Notes: generated by a model not told the origin, from the sequence alone. A DNA stretch of 64,000 bases from Pontibacter chinhatensis (GCF_900113285.1 NZ_FOOT01000002.1:744001-808000); one strand, 5' to 3'. Counted from the first letter of the stretch, positions 8,817 to 17,112 are shown. Translations and numbers: made by a program.

Positions 8817-8835
8817 GATCGTGGTACTTTAAAAA

Positions 8836-9003
8836 CAGGATTTACAGGTTTTAAGATTGACAGGATTTTTTCAGCTGTTGTCATCATCCCCCTGCCCCCT
8901 TCAAAGGGGGACTTTAAAGCTCCCCTCCTTGGTTAAGGAGGGGAAGGGGTGGTTGGTCCAGGAACTGCATCCTGTTCATCCTTAAATCCTGTAAATCCTG
9001 ATT
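8836..9003. repeat. MITE-like palindromic repeat, copy 1
   Basis: Outer imperfect inverted arms (8836-8867 and 8969-9003, sharing AGGATTTACAGG in opposite orientation) enclose an inner GC-rich palindrome (8888-8954, CCCCTGCCCC...GGGGAAGGGGTGG with CTCCTTGGTTAAGGAG hairpin). It lies inside the operon between scdA and the hemerythrin gene. A second copy of the inner part and right arm is at 13571-13697. No transposase is nearby. Confidence 0.7.
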
Positions 9004-9011
9004 CAGATTAT

Positions 9012-9971
9012 TTACTTCAGCACTTCCTTCTCCATCTCAATCGCTTTCGGGAACAGGATGTTGTTCTCGAGGTGGATGTGGCGGAAAAGGTCATCTTCAA
9101 ACTCCTTCAGCTTCTTGAAGGCCACGGTGTAGGTCGCGCAGGCATCGGCCGGCAAGGTATAGTTATTGGTCAGCTCGCGGATGCGCTCCATCTCGCCGCC
9201 CGCACTCTCGTGCTCCATCTCCATCATGTTAATCGGGTTCTGGATAGAGCCGAAGCCGGCCGGCTCCAGTTTCACGCCGCTCTTCTTGGCCTCTTCCAGT
9301 TGCTTGATGTAAGGGAACAGCACGCGCTCCTCTTTCGGCATGTGCGCCTCCAGCTCGTTGGCCACGTTGGTGTAGTGCTTCACTACTTCCAGCAGCTCGG
9401 GATGGCGGCTGCCGTGCACACGGGCTATCTTAGTGGTATATTCATACAGGGCCGGGATTGCCTCCTGCAGGTACTTATGGTGCGTGTTCACGATGTAGTC
9501 TGCCAGAAAGCCCAGGTCCCACTTGTTGTATTCAACCTCGCGCGCCTTCTCGGCCTCGTCCAAAGCAATCAGCTCGGCTTCCAGTTCATCCTGGCTGATG
9601 CCTTTCTCGGCACACACCTGCTTTACCGATTTTTTGCCGCCGCAGCAGAAGTCGATGCCATACTTTTTAAACACCTGCGCCTTGCGGTAGTCCTTGGCCA
9701 CCAGCTCGCCCACCGTCTCCCCTTCCTCCGGGGTCAGCTTGGAGATGCGCACCTCCCATACTTCAGGGCCCTGCTCCAGGTACTCCCACTTAAACACGTT
9801 GCCGCGCTCGCCCAGCAGCTGGTAGTACAGCGGTTTGGGGTCGTGGTCGTTGTGAATAACAAAAGCTTCGCCGCCTTTCAGGTTGTCGAACCACTGAAAG
9901 ATAGTGGGGTGCTTCATGCGGGGCTCCAGGACGGTAACATCCAGTTTTTCAATTTCTTGTGTACTTGTCAT
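9012..9971 (-). CDS. scdA: iron-sulfur cluster repair di-iron protein RIC with N-terminal DUF2249
   Basis: 319 residues, longer than classical ScdA/YtfE (about 220). Domains: DUF2249 (residues about 1-78), ScdA_N/DUF542 (85-125, with the paired cysteines in GIDFCCGGKK at 109-110), then a hemerythrin-like di-iron domain (150-315: NTHHKYL, RVHGSRHPEL, EAHMPKEE, EHESAG, FRHIHLENN). RIC proteins rebuild iron-sulfur clusters damaged by NO or oxidants. First gene of the minus-strand operon running to the Rrf2 gene. The promoter at 10007-10014 has two palindromes upstream, suggesting NO/anaerobic induction. Confidence 0.93.
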   Translation of the reverse strand: MTSTQEIEKLDVTVLEPRMKHPTIFQWFDNLKGGEAFVIHNDHDPKPLYYQLLGERGNVFKWEYLEQGPEVWEVRISKLTPEEGETVGELVAKDYRKAQVFKKYGIDFCCGGKKSVKQVCAEKGISQDELEAELIALDEAEKAREVEYNKWDLGFLADYIVNTHHKYLQEAIPALYEYTTKIARVHGSRHPELLEVVKHYTNVANELEAHMPKEERVLFPYIKQLEEAKKSGVKLEPAGFGSIQNPINMMEMEHESAGGEMERIRELTNNYTLPADACATYTVAFKKLKEFEDDLFRHIHLENNILFPKAIEMEKEVLK

Positions 9972-10006
9972 TTCGTTAAGATTAAAAGTCTTACTTTTTA
10001 CTGTTA

Positions 10007-10014
10007 CAAATGTA
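10007..10014 (-). promoter_or_regulatory. -7 box of the scdA operon
   Basis: On the minus strand the sequence reads TACATTTG, matching the Bacteroidota -7 consensus TAnnTTTG. It lies 36 bp upstream of the scdA start codon. The type I palindrome is centred 35.5 bp upstream of its last base, nearly the same spacing as at the nos promoters. Confidence 0.6.
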
Positions 10015-10030
10015 TACGTTCGATTTCACA

Positions 10031-10054
10031 AAAAAAGAGTATAAAGTCTTTTAT
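10031..10054. promoter_or_regulatory. type I palindrome upstream of scdA
   Basis: AAAAAAGA-N8-TCTTTTAT; same layout as ATAAAAGA-N8-TCTTTTAT at 34771-34794 and 35056-35079, with one arm changed by one base. Centre about -42 from the predicted start site, the usual place for a class II activator. Confidence 0.6.
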
Positions 10055-10057
10055 TAA

Positions 10058-10073
10058 AATGATCTTCGTCATT
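10058..10073. promoter_or_regulatory. type II palindrome (CRP/FNR-like) between scdA and nrdJ
   Basis: AATGA-N6-TCATT, a perfect 5-bp inverted repeat similar to TTGAT-N4-ATCAA boxes of the CRP/FNR superfamily. It lies 3 bp beyond the type I palindrome and could also act on nrdJ, which is divergent. Confidence 0.55.
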
Positions 10074-10150
10074 TCTATTGCCTCCACTATATAGCACCTT
10101 TGGATACTTCAGTCACTTCTGACATCATCCATTCAAATACCACCCTCTTT

Positions 10151-13100
10151 ATGGAAAAAAAATCTTCCCTCCGGGCCAGTGCGCTCACGTTTAAAAGGCA
10201 TTTTACCATGCCGCAGCAATCCCCTTATGAGATGTTCCGCTACGAACTGCGCTCCTCCACCATCCGCAACCCCTCGGGTGATGTGGTGGCCGAGCTCAGC
10301 GACGTGGAGGTGCCAGAGCAATGGTCGCAGATTGCTACCGACATCCTGGCCCAGAAATACCTGCGCAAGGCGGGTGTGCCCCAACCCGACGGCAGCACCG
10401 GCTCCGAGAAATCGGTGAAGCAGGTGGTGCACCGGCTTGTAAACTGCTGGCAGCAATGGGGCCTGAAGTATGGCTACTTTAAATCCGACGCCGACGCCGG
10501 TGTGTTTTATGATGAGCTGGTGTACATGCTGCTGGGCCAGTACGCGGCGCCCAACTCACCGCAGTGGTTTAACACCGGGCTGCACGAATCTTATGGGATA
10601 AAGGGAAAAGCGCAGGGACACTATTATATAGACCCCGACACGGGCAAGCTGCGCGAGTCGGACTCGGCCTTTGAGCACCCGCAGCCGCACGCCTGTTTTA
10701 TACTTTCGGTGGAGGACGACCTGGCCCAGAAAGGCGGCATCATGGATCTACTGGTGCAGGAGGCGCGCATCTTTAAGTATGGCTCGGGCGTGGGCACCAA
10801 CTTCTCCAGCATCCGGGGCAAAAACGAACCGCTCTCAGGCGGGGGCAGCTCCTCCGGGCTCATGTCGTTTCTGAAGGTGAGCGACCGGGCAGCCGGGGCC
10901 ATCAAATCGGGCGGCACTACCAGGCGGGCAGCCAAGATGGTGTGCCTCGACCTGGACCATCCGGAGATTGAGGAATTCATCAACTGGAAAAAAGACGAGG
11001 AGAAGAAAGTGGCGGCGCTGATTGCCGGCGGCTACCCGTCCGACTACGAGGGCGAGGCCTACGCTACCGTATCGGGCCAGAACTCCAACAACTCGGTGCG
11101 CGTGCCCAATAGCTTCTTTAAGGCTTTGCATGCGGATACCGACTGGCACCTGACCGCCCGCACCGACGGCAGCATCCTCAAAAGTATACCAGCCCGCCAG
11201 CTGTGGCAGCAGGTAGCCGAGGCCGCCTGGGCTTGCGCCGACCCCGGCGTGCAGTTCGACACGACGATTAACGAGTGGCATACCTCTCCGGCCGAAGGCC
11301 CGATCCGCGCCTCCAACCCCTGCTCGGAGTATATGTTCCTCGACAACACCGCCTGCAACCTGGCCTCGCTCAACCTCATGCGCTTTTTCGATACCGAAAA
11401 GCAGGAGTTTGATATTGACGCCTTTGCCCACGCCTGCCGCCTCTGGACGGTAGTGCTCGAGATTTCGGTGCTGATGGCGCAGTTCCCGTCCGAGATTGTG
11501 GCGCAGCGCTCTTACGATTACCGTACCATCGGGCTGGGCTATGCCAACCTGGGTGCGCTGCTGATGGTGCAGGGCCTTCCCTACGACAGCGACGCCGCCC
11601 GCGCCATGGCCGCCGGCATCACCTCTCTGATGACGGGCGTAGCCTACCAGACCTCTGCCGAGCTGGCCGCCGTGCTAGGGGCCTTCGCCAAGTATGAGCC
11701 CAACAGGGAAAGCATGCTGCGCGTGATCCGCAACCATCGCTACGCAGCCTACAACAAGGCAGATAAGTATGAGGAGCTAAGTATAAAACCGGTGGGGCTG
11801 GACCAGGCGTTGTGCCCGCCCGTGCTGCTGAAAGCTGCCCAACACGCCTGGGACACCGCGCTGACGCAGGGCCAGAAGTATGGCTACCGCAACGCACAGG
11901 CCACGGTAATTGCCCCAACCGGCACCATCGGCCTTCTGATGGACTGCGACACCACGGGCGTGGAGCCGGATTACGCGCTCGTAAAGTATAAAAAGCTCTC
12001 TGGGGGCGGGTATTTCAAAATCATCAACCAATCCATCCCGGTTGCCCTGCAGAAGTTGGGCTATACTTCGGAGGAGGTGAAGGCGATCGTAAATTACGCC
12101 AAAGGATACGGCTCATTTACCGGCGCACCGTACATCAACCCCGACACGCTGCAGCAAAAAGGCTTCCTGCCTGAAGAGATTGCGCAACTGGAGGCGGCGC
12201 TGCCTACGGCTTACGACGTGAGTTCGCTGTTTAGCGTGTTTACTTTGGGTGAGGCCTGTCTGCAGCGCCTGGGCTACCCGCCGGCAAAGTATAACAGCCC
12301 CGATTTTAACCTGCTGCAGGCACTGGGCTTTACCGTGCGCCAGATAGAGGAGGCCAACACCTACGTGTGCGGCACTATGACCGTGGAAGGCGCGCCTTAC
12401 CTGAAAACGGTGCATTACCCGGTGTTCGACTGCGCCAACCGCTGCGGCAGCAAGGGCACTAGGTTCATTAAAGCCGAAGGGCACATTTACATGATGGCCG
12501 CCGTGCAGCCCTTCATTTCCGGAGCTATCTCCAAAACCATCAACCTGCCCAATGAGGTGAACGTGGATGATGTGGCGCGTTGCTACGAACTGTCGTGGGA
12601 GTTGGGATTGAAAGCCTGCTCTATTTACCGCGACGGCAGCAAGCTCTCCCAACCGCTCACCTCTAAAAGCGCTACGCAGGAGGAGAAAGACGAGCCGACA
12701 GAGGAGCCGCAGGCCACTACGCCGGAAGAGAAGTATAACGCCGAGCAGATTCTGAAGGCAGCGCAAAGTATACTGGCCGACTCGGCCAGCGAGGGCTTCC
12801 GCCAGCAGCTGGTAAGTATGGTGGAGCGCCGCAAGATGCCCGATAAGCGCAGAGGTTTTACCCAAAAGGCAAAAATTGACGGAAACACGGTCTACGTGAG
12901 AACGGGCGAGTACCCGGATGGCTCTCTAGGGGAGTTGTTTATCGATATGTATAAAGAAGGGGCCTCGTTTAGGTCCATGCTCAACTGCTTTGCCATTTCG
13001 GTGTCGCTGGGGCTACAGTATGGCGTGCCGCTGGAGGAGTTTGTGAACCGCTTCACCTTCACCCGCTTCGAACCGGCCGGCCGCGTGGAGCATCCGAACA

Positions 13101-13468
13101 TCAAGTCGGCCACCTCGGTGTTTGACTACGTGTTCCGCCTGCTGGCCTACGAGTACCTGAACCGAACCGACCTGGTGCATGTTCCACAAGTAGCATCCGA
13201 GGATAAGAGCAGTGAGGCCTTGCCTGCGGCACCGGTTCCGGAGCCGAAAGCGGCGCCGGCTATGGATGCCGCCGCGGCCCCGGCCAGCAATGGCAAGAGC
13301 TACAAAGTGGTTTCCCAGAGCCGCACCGTGCTGATGGAGCAAACGCAGCAGGTACTGGCCAGCATGATGGGCGATGCGCCGCACTGCAACGTCTGCGGCC
13401 ACATCACCATCCGCTCCGGCACCTGCTACAAATGCCTCAACTGCGGCAACAGCCTGGGCTGTAGCTAA
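10151..13468 (+). CDS. nrdJ: adenosylcobalamin-dependent ribonucleotide reductase
   Basis: 1105 residues from the ATG at 10151. The frame is open to a TTG at 10100, but the family N-terminus (LTFKRHFT...SPYEMFRYELR) fits the ATG. This class II enzyme makes deoxyribonucleotides without O2. Motifs: NSPQWFNTGL, HACFILSVEDD, GSGVGTNFSSIRG, the active-site loop NPCSEYMFLDNTACNLASLNL, and a C-terminal cysteine-rich tail (CNVC...CYKCLNCG). No cobalamin riboswitch is recognisable in the 130 bp upstream; the type II palindrome is 78 bp upstream. The linker near residues 825-860 is Glu-rich and 1050-1085 Ala/Pro-rich. Confidence 0.95.
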   Translation: MEKKSSLRASALTFKRHFTMPQQSPYEMFRYELRSSTIRNPSGDVVAELSDVEVPEQWSQIATDILAQKYLRKAGVPQPDGSTGSEKSVKQVVHRLVNCWQQWGLKYGYFKSDADAGVFYDELVYMLLGQYAAPNSPQWFNTGLHESYGIKGKAQGHYYIDPDTGKLRESDSAFEHPQPHACFILSVEDDLAQKGGIMDLLVQEARIFKYGSGVGTNFSSIRGKNEPLSGGGSSSGLMSFLKVSDRAAGAIKSGGTTRRAAKMVCLDLDHPEIEEFINWKKDEEKKVAALIAGGYPSDYEGEAYATVSGQNSNNSVRVPNSFFKALHADTDWHLTARTDGSILKSIPARQLWQQVAEAAWACADPGVQFDTTINEWHTSPAEGPIRASNPCSEYMFLDNTACNLASLNLMRFFDTEKQEFDIDAFAHACRLWTVVLEISVLMAQFPSEIVAQRSYDYRTIGLGYANLGALLMVQGLPYDSDAARAMAAGITSLMTGVAYQTSAELAAVLGAFAKYEPNRESMLRVIRNHRYAAYNKADKYEELSIKPVGLDQALCPPVLLKAAQHAWDTALTQGQKYGYRNAQATVIAPTGTIGLLMDCDTTGVEPDYALVKYKKLSGGGYFKIINQSIPVALQKLGYTSEEVKAIVNYAKGYGSFTGAPYINPDTLQQKGFLPEEIAQLEAALPTAYDVSSLFSVFTLGEACLQRLGYPPAKYNSPDFNLLQALGFTVRQIEEANTYVCGTMTVEGAPYLKTVHYPVFDCANRCGSKGTRFIKAEGHIYMMAAVQPFISGAISKTINLPNEVNVDDVARCYELSWELGLKACSIYRDGSKLSQPLTSKSATQEEKDEPTEEPQATTPEEKYNAEQILKAAQSILADSASEGFRQQLVSMVERRKMPDKRRGFTQKAKIDGNTVYVRTGEYPDGSLGELFIDMYKEGASFRSMLNCFAISVSLGLQYGVPLEEFVNRFTFTRFEPAGRVEHPNIKSATSVFDYVFRLLAYEYLNRTDLVHVPQVASEDKSSEALPAAPVPEPKAAPAMDAAAAPASNGKSYKVVSQSRTVLMEQTQQVLASMMGDAPHCNVCGHITIRSGTCYKCLNCGNSLGCS

Positions 13469-13570
13469 GGACCAGTGATTGGAAAGGTTAAACTGATTTA
13501 AATAATTTCTTGTCCGGGTCGGGACTTATGGGATTTGAAATTTGAACAGAGTTCTTTAGCAATTATAGTT

Positions 13571-13697
13571 ATCATCCCCCTGCCCCTTTCAAAGGGGACT
13601 TTAAAACTCCCCTCCTTGGTTAAGGAGGGGTAGGGGTGGTTCGCTACTTGTTACAGAGAAAATCCTGTTCATCCATACATCCTGTAAATCCTGATTC
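13571..13697. repeat. MITE-like palindromic repeat, copy 2
   Basis: The inner palindrome (13571-13642) is nearly identical to 8884-8954, and the right arm (13661-13697, ATCCTGTTCATCC...CCTGTAAATCCTG) matches 8969-9003. A clear left arm is missing or decayed. It fills most of the 246-bp gap between nrdJ and the haemoglobin gene and ends 18 bp before the latter's start codon. Confidence 0.65.
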
Positions 13698-13714
13698 GGA
13701 CATACTTTTACACT

Positions 13715-14110
13715 ATGGCAAAGAAACAAGACATATTAGCCCTGGACGACATCAAGCTGCTGGTAGACACGTTTTACACCCGCGTGCGGGCTGACGAGTT
13801 ACTGGGGCCAATCTTCGACGAACGGATACAGGACCGCTGGCCGCAACACCTGGACATCATGTACCGCTTCTGGCAAACCGTGCTGCTGGAGGAGCTCACG
13901 TACCAGGGTAACCCCGGTTCCAAACACATTACGCTGCCTGTAAGCAACGAGCACTTCGACAGGTGGATCAGCATTTTCTACGCCACTATTGACGAGCTTT
14001 TTAAAGGGGCAAAGGCAGAGGAGGCAAAGTGGCGGGCTCAGAAAATGGCAGAAATGTTCTCCAGCAAAATTGCCTACTACCAGCAGCACAAGGGCACCAC
14101 TATACTTTAA
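13715..14110 (+). CDS. group III truncated haemoglobin
   Basis: 131 residues, the normal size for this family. Globin core with LLVDTFYTRVRADELLGPIF, YRFWQTVLLEELTYQGNP and the proximal His in LPVSNEHFDRWISIFYATID (near residue 80). Group III truncated globins bind haem and are often linked to NO or low-oxygen metabolism. The gene for a small membrane protein starts 4 nt after the stop, so the two are probably co-transcribed. Confidence 0.93.
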   Translation: MAKKQDILALDDIKLLVDTFYTRVRADELLGPIFDERIQDRWPQHLDIMYRFWQTVLLEELTYQGNPGSKHITLPVSNEHFDRWISIFYATIDELFKGAKAEEAKWRAQKMAEMFSSKIAYYQQHKGTTIL

Positions 14111-14114
14111 CGCC

Positions 14115-14534
14115 ATGCACTACAGCCCCTATCTGATTCTGAGTGTTTTTCTTTGGGCGGGATTTGTGAGCGCCATCAGCTTTATGGAGGCCTGGCTCAA
14201 GTTCCGGGCGCCGGGGGTAACCCGCCCCGTGGGCCTGAGCATCGGCCGGTTAATCTTCAGCGGGCTTAATAAGGTGGAGTGGAGCTTAGGGATAGTGTGC
14301 GTGCTACTGCTCGTCTTGGGGAACGGCTTTTCATTTGATAGCTCATACTTACTGCTCGTTCCGCTCCTGCTATTGGTGCTGCAAACCAGCTGGCTGCTCC
14401 CGGCCATGAACAAACGGGCAGAGGCCGCTATATCGGGCGCTGCGCTGCAGGCATCGGCCCTGCACTTCTATTACTTGGGCATGGAGGTGATAAAAGTAGC
14501 CACCCTCATTGTCTTTGGGATGAACCTGCTCTAG
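14115..14534 (+). CDS. small four-helix membrane protein downstream of the haemoglobin
   Basis: 139 residues from the ATG at 14115 (the frame extends upstream inside the globin gene but the first hydrophobic helix begins here). Four predicted membrane helices: 3-22, about 50-68, 72-92 and 118-138, with a basic loop RAPGVTRPVGLSIGR between the first two. Conserved-looking His and Tyr (LHFYYLGMEV) lie before the last helix. Family not recognised. Pairing with a truncated globin suggests a haem or redox partner (inference). Confidence 0.7.
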   Translation: MHYSPYLILSVFLWAGFVSAISFMEAWLKFRAPGVTRPVGLSIGRLIFSGLNKVEWSLGIVCVLLLVLGNGFSFDSSYLLLVPLLLLVLQTSWLLPAMNKRAEAAISGAALQASALHFYYLGMEVIKVATLIVFGMNLL

Positions 14535-14569
14535 TTACACCAACCGTTTGAAAGTATAAAAGCTATACA

Positions 14570-15901
14570 TCAGGCTTGACGCTGCCTGGCAGTCAGGTAA
14601 GGCTCCATCCGCTCGCCTACCTGCAGGACAGGATGTGGCTTATACATTACCTGAGAGATAAAAAACAGCAACGCGCCTAGTGGCAAAAAGACACTTACCC
14701 CGAAGAGCAGCTCGTTATACTTTGGAATAGCACCCAGACCACCCCACAAGTATACACCCTGCCCGAAAAGCAGCGCCTCGGTAACGATAAAGGCAAGTAT
14801 AAACAGGCCCATCCCCCACCGGCTTATACTTCGGCTAAAGCTAATCCAACCCTGCTGCGCCAGCCAGGCAAACATGAAAAAGCTCACAAACCCGATGAGC
14901 ACCAGGTGCAGGTAACCGATAATGAAGTAACGCAGGTTATAGGCCAGGTCGGCCATGTACGGGAAAGCCGTGGAGAACTGCATCAGCGTTTTAAGTATAA
15001 AGGCCGTGCCAGCAAGTATAACTAGCGCTCTCCCCCAGCCACTAAATAAAGTATAGATCCGTGCACGCACCGACCATAGTAACCCGAGCAGCAGGCCAAG
15101 CGCGAGTACCTGCGCCAGCGCCGCTAACCCGCCTACAAAGTATACTATGGCACCCGGTTTTACCCACAGCACCGACAGCAGGTAGGCCGGCAGACAGGCC
15201 CAGAACATCAGGCGGAAGAACAACAGGCCATACTTTTGGCTGAAGCCGATGTTATACTTTTCGAGGAGCCAGAACAGCAGCCCCAGCACCGCGAAGGTAA
15301 ACCAGCCGTTGTAGAGGAAGTGCAGGTAAAAGTAGATGGCGTTGTAGTAGAGGGCTGTGCCGCTGTGCCCGGTAGCCATAATCGGTCCCATCGCCCAGGG
15401 CCCCAGCGAAGAGAGCGCCAGAAAGAACAGCGCCGCCTTGATAAACCGGAACGAGAGCCCGTGCACCCCGCCATTTATACGTTGCGCCCTGGCATCTTTC
15501 CAGAACCGAAGTATAAACCAATAGCTCAGCAGGATGTGGGCCGTAGAGAAGGTGATGGAAACAGCCCCGTAGCCCTGCACCGGAAAACTCAGCAGCATCC
15601 CCAGCACCGCCCCCTGCGAGAGCCAGAACTGCCGGAAGTATACTTTTTTATTCCGTACCTCCGGCGGAAAGTAGGCGTGCAGCAGCGCGATAAAGAGCAC
15701 CGGGTACAGCCAGCCCAGCAGCGCCGCATGCGAGTGGGCGTGCAGCAGGTACTTGTAATTGAGCCCCGTTACAGGCGCCACCAGCATCCCGCGCAGCAGC
15801 AGGCCCAGCAGTGCTATGACTACCAGGCCCAGCAGCGCCGAGAGCAGCGGCAACCGCCAGCGGTTTATACTTTCTGTAGCTATTTCTCCGGTTTCGGGCA
15901 T
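14570..15901 (-). CDS. 12-TM membrane protein of unknown function with haem-copper-like His motif
   Basis: 443 residues with about 12 hydrophobic helices. Histidines cluster in LLHAHSHAALLGWLYPVLF (helix 2) and recur in FSTAHILLSY, YFYLHFLYNGWF and IGYLHLVLIGF. This resembles the LHAHIGMAGW motif of the 436-residue protein at 6097-7407, so the two may be distant relatives of haem-copper oxidase or NnrS proteins. No HPEVY motif. The start overlaps the stop of the preceding lipoprotein gene by one base (TAATG). Last gene of a three-gene operon with the lipoprotein and a thioredoxin-like protein. Confidence 0.7.
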   Translation of the reverse strand: MPETGEIATESINRWRLPLLSALLGLVVIALLGLLLRGMLVAPVTGLNYKYLLHAHSHAALLGWLYPVLFIALLHAYFPPEVRNKKVYFRQFWLSQGAVLGMLLSFPVQGYGAVSITFSTAHILLSYWFILRFWKDARAQRINGGVHGLSFRFIKAALFFLALSSLGPWAMGPIMATGHSGTALYYNAIYFYLHFLYNGWFTFAVLGLLFWLLEKYNIGFSQKYGLLFFRLMFWACLPAYLLSVLWVKPGAIVYFVGGLAALAQVLALGLLLGLLWSVRARIYTLFSGWGRALVILAGTAFILKTLMQFSTAFPYMADLAYNLRYFIIGYLHLVLIGFVSFFMFAWLAQQGWISFSRSISRWGMGLFILAFIVTEALLFGQGVYLWGGLGAIPKYNELLFGVSVFLPLGALLFFISQVMYKPHPVLQVGERMEPYLTARQRQA

Positions 15902-16350
15902 TATTTAAAGTATATCTGATACGCCTCCAGCTGCTCGGCCAGGCGGTCGCGGGCGGCAAGGGCGTCCTCCACCCTGCTAGACTCAAGCGCCTTCACGTCC
16001 TCTAGCATCGGCATCAGGTATACGTGCAGCATGTCGTGTTCGGGGCCTTTCATGCGGCATTCGTCAAATACCTCCTGAAAACCCAGCTGCATGTTGCGCC
16101 CTAGTTCGTACACCGCCTCCGGCTCATCGGCATCTGGCTGGCTCAGGTGCTCCTCCATCAGCTGTTGCAACTGGGCAATATTGTCGTTAGTAGCCTCATC
16201 GGCCTGCCAGCGCTCCCCGTTGTTCAAGGCAAGTTCGGTATGGGCCGCGTGCCCGTCGTGGTGGCCTGCCTCGCCGGTTTTATGCTCATGCGAGCAGGAA
16301 AACAGCAGCATCGCGGCCGCTACAAATATAAGTATAGGTCTCATTATCAT
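15901..16350 (-). CDS. His-rich lipoprotein
   Basis: 149 residues; a second ATG at 16344 would shorten it by two. Type II signal peptide with lipobox LLFSC (Cys19), then HEHKTGEAGHHDGHAAH, a metal-binding-looking stretch. The rest is predicted helical (LQQLMEEHL, YELGRNMQLGFQEVFDECRMKGPEHDMLHVYL, AARDRLAEQLEAY) and could form a four-helix bundle. No family assigned. Overlaps the membrane-protein gene by one base; a periplasmic metal- or haem-binding partner is plausible. Confidence 0.72.
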   Translation of the reverse strand: MIMRPILIFVAAAMLLFSCSHEHKTGEAGHHDGHAAHTELALNNGERWQADEATNDNIAQLQQLMEEHLSQPDADEPEAVYELGRNMQLGFQEVFDECRMKGPEHDMLHVYLMPMLEDVKALESSRVEDALAARDRLAEQLEAYQIYFK

Positions 16351-16372
16351 ATTGTTTATTTATACTTCTGAT

Positions 16373-17005
16373 TTATACTTCGGCACCCTGCGTCTGCAGC
16401 GCCTCCTGCAGCAACTGCACCATATCCTGCTGCAACGACTGGCTGTGGTCCTTGGCATACCACAGCTGTACCTGCTGCACCAATTCGTCGTGCTGAATTT
16501 CAGGTTTCTCTGCTTTCAGTTGCTTTACCTGCGCCTGGATAGCCGTTGGGCGCGGGCCCCAGGTAAACACGCGCTCGCCGGTTTTGGCATCCACACAAAT
16601 CAGTTTCGGAATAGAACGACTGCCGTTGGTCAGGCAAGTGTCCATCAGGGCGGGGTTTGCATCGCGGAGCAGCACCACCAGCTCAATGCTTGGCGACGCG
16701 GCTGCGATAGCGGCAATAGCGGGCAGTATCTGGGCGCCGTCGCCGCACCAGGCCTCCACCAGCACCAGCCATTTCCAGTCGCGTTGGTTTTGCGCTAACA
16801 GCTCTTGCAGGGCAGGCTGCAGCACAAACTGCTTTTCCACGCGCTTCATGCGTTGCTGGTTCAGTTTGGTGAAGCTGATGCGATGCTCGCTCTGCTCCGA
16901 GCCGGTGGTTTTGTTCTGTGCCACCAACTCGTCGCTCAGGGCCCTGTACTGCTCGTAGGTCATCGGGTTTACCAGCTCGGGGAGGTTTATTTCTAGGGTA
17001 TCCAT
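16373..17005 (-). CDS. thioredoxin-like protein with a single active-site cysteine
   Basis: 210 residues from the ATG at 17005 (the frame reaches a TTG at 17014). A thioredoxin fold follows a 75-residue helical extension: WLVLVEAWCGDGAQILPAI, LVVLLRD and the cis-Pro motif SIPKLICVD. The active site is WCGDGAQ, so the second Cys of CXXC is absent and a normal dithiol redox cycle is unlikely; one further Cys (DTCLTNG) might substitute. No signal peptide. First gene of the operon; its promoter (17026-17033) carries a CRP/FNR-like palindrome. Confidence 0.82.
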   Translation of the reverse strand: MDTLEINLPELVNPMTYEQYRALSDELVAQNKTTGSEQSEHRISFTKLNQQRMKRVEKQFVLQPALQELLAQNQRDWKWLVLVEAWCGDGAQILPAIAAIAAASPSIELVVLLRDANPALMDTCLTNGSRSIPKLICVDAKTGERVFTWGPRPTAIQAQVKQLKAEKPEIQHDELVQQVQLWYAKDHSQSLQQDMVQLLQEALQTQGAEV

Positions 17006-17025
17006 CTTTTGCAAGGTTGTCTCTA

Positions 17026-17033
17026 CAAACTTA
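17026..17033 (-). promoter_or_regulatory. -7 box of the thioredoxin/lipoprotein/12-TM operon
   Basis: The minus strand reads TAAGTTTG, a TAnnTTTG match, 20 bp upstream of the ATG at 17005. Confidence 0.55.
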
Positions 17034-17056
17034 GCCTAACCCCTTCATTCATAAAA

Positions 17057-17068
17057 TGATAAACATCA
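17057..17068. promoter_or_regulatory. type II palindrome TGAT-N4-ATCA (CRP/FNR-like)
   Basis: TGATAAACATCA, centred 36.5 bp upstream of the last base of the -7 box. The core GATAAACATC also occurs, in the other orientation, inside the type I palindrome at 34771-34794. Confidence 0.6.
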
Positions 17069-17112
17069 CTTCTGGACGACTCCAGCAACCCTATTATACC
17101 CTAGTCCTGTGC

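Noticed and set aside
9972..10150. Cobalamin riboswitch before the B12-dependent nrdJ
   Set aside because: No B12-box-like or long structured leader was found; the region is AT-rich and holds the scdA promoter module.
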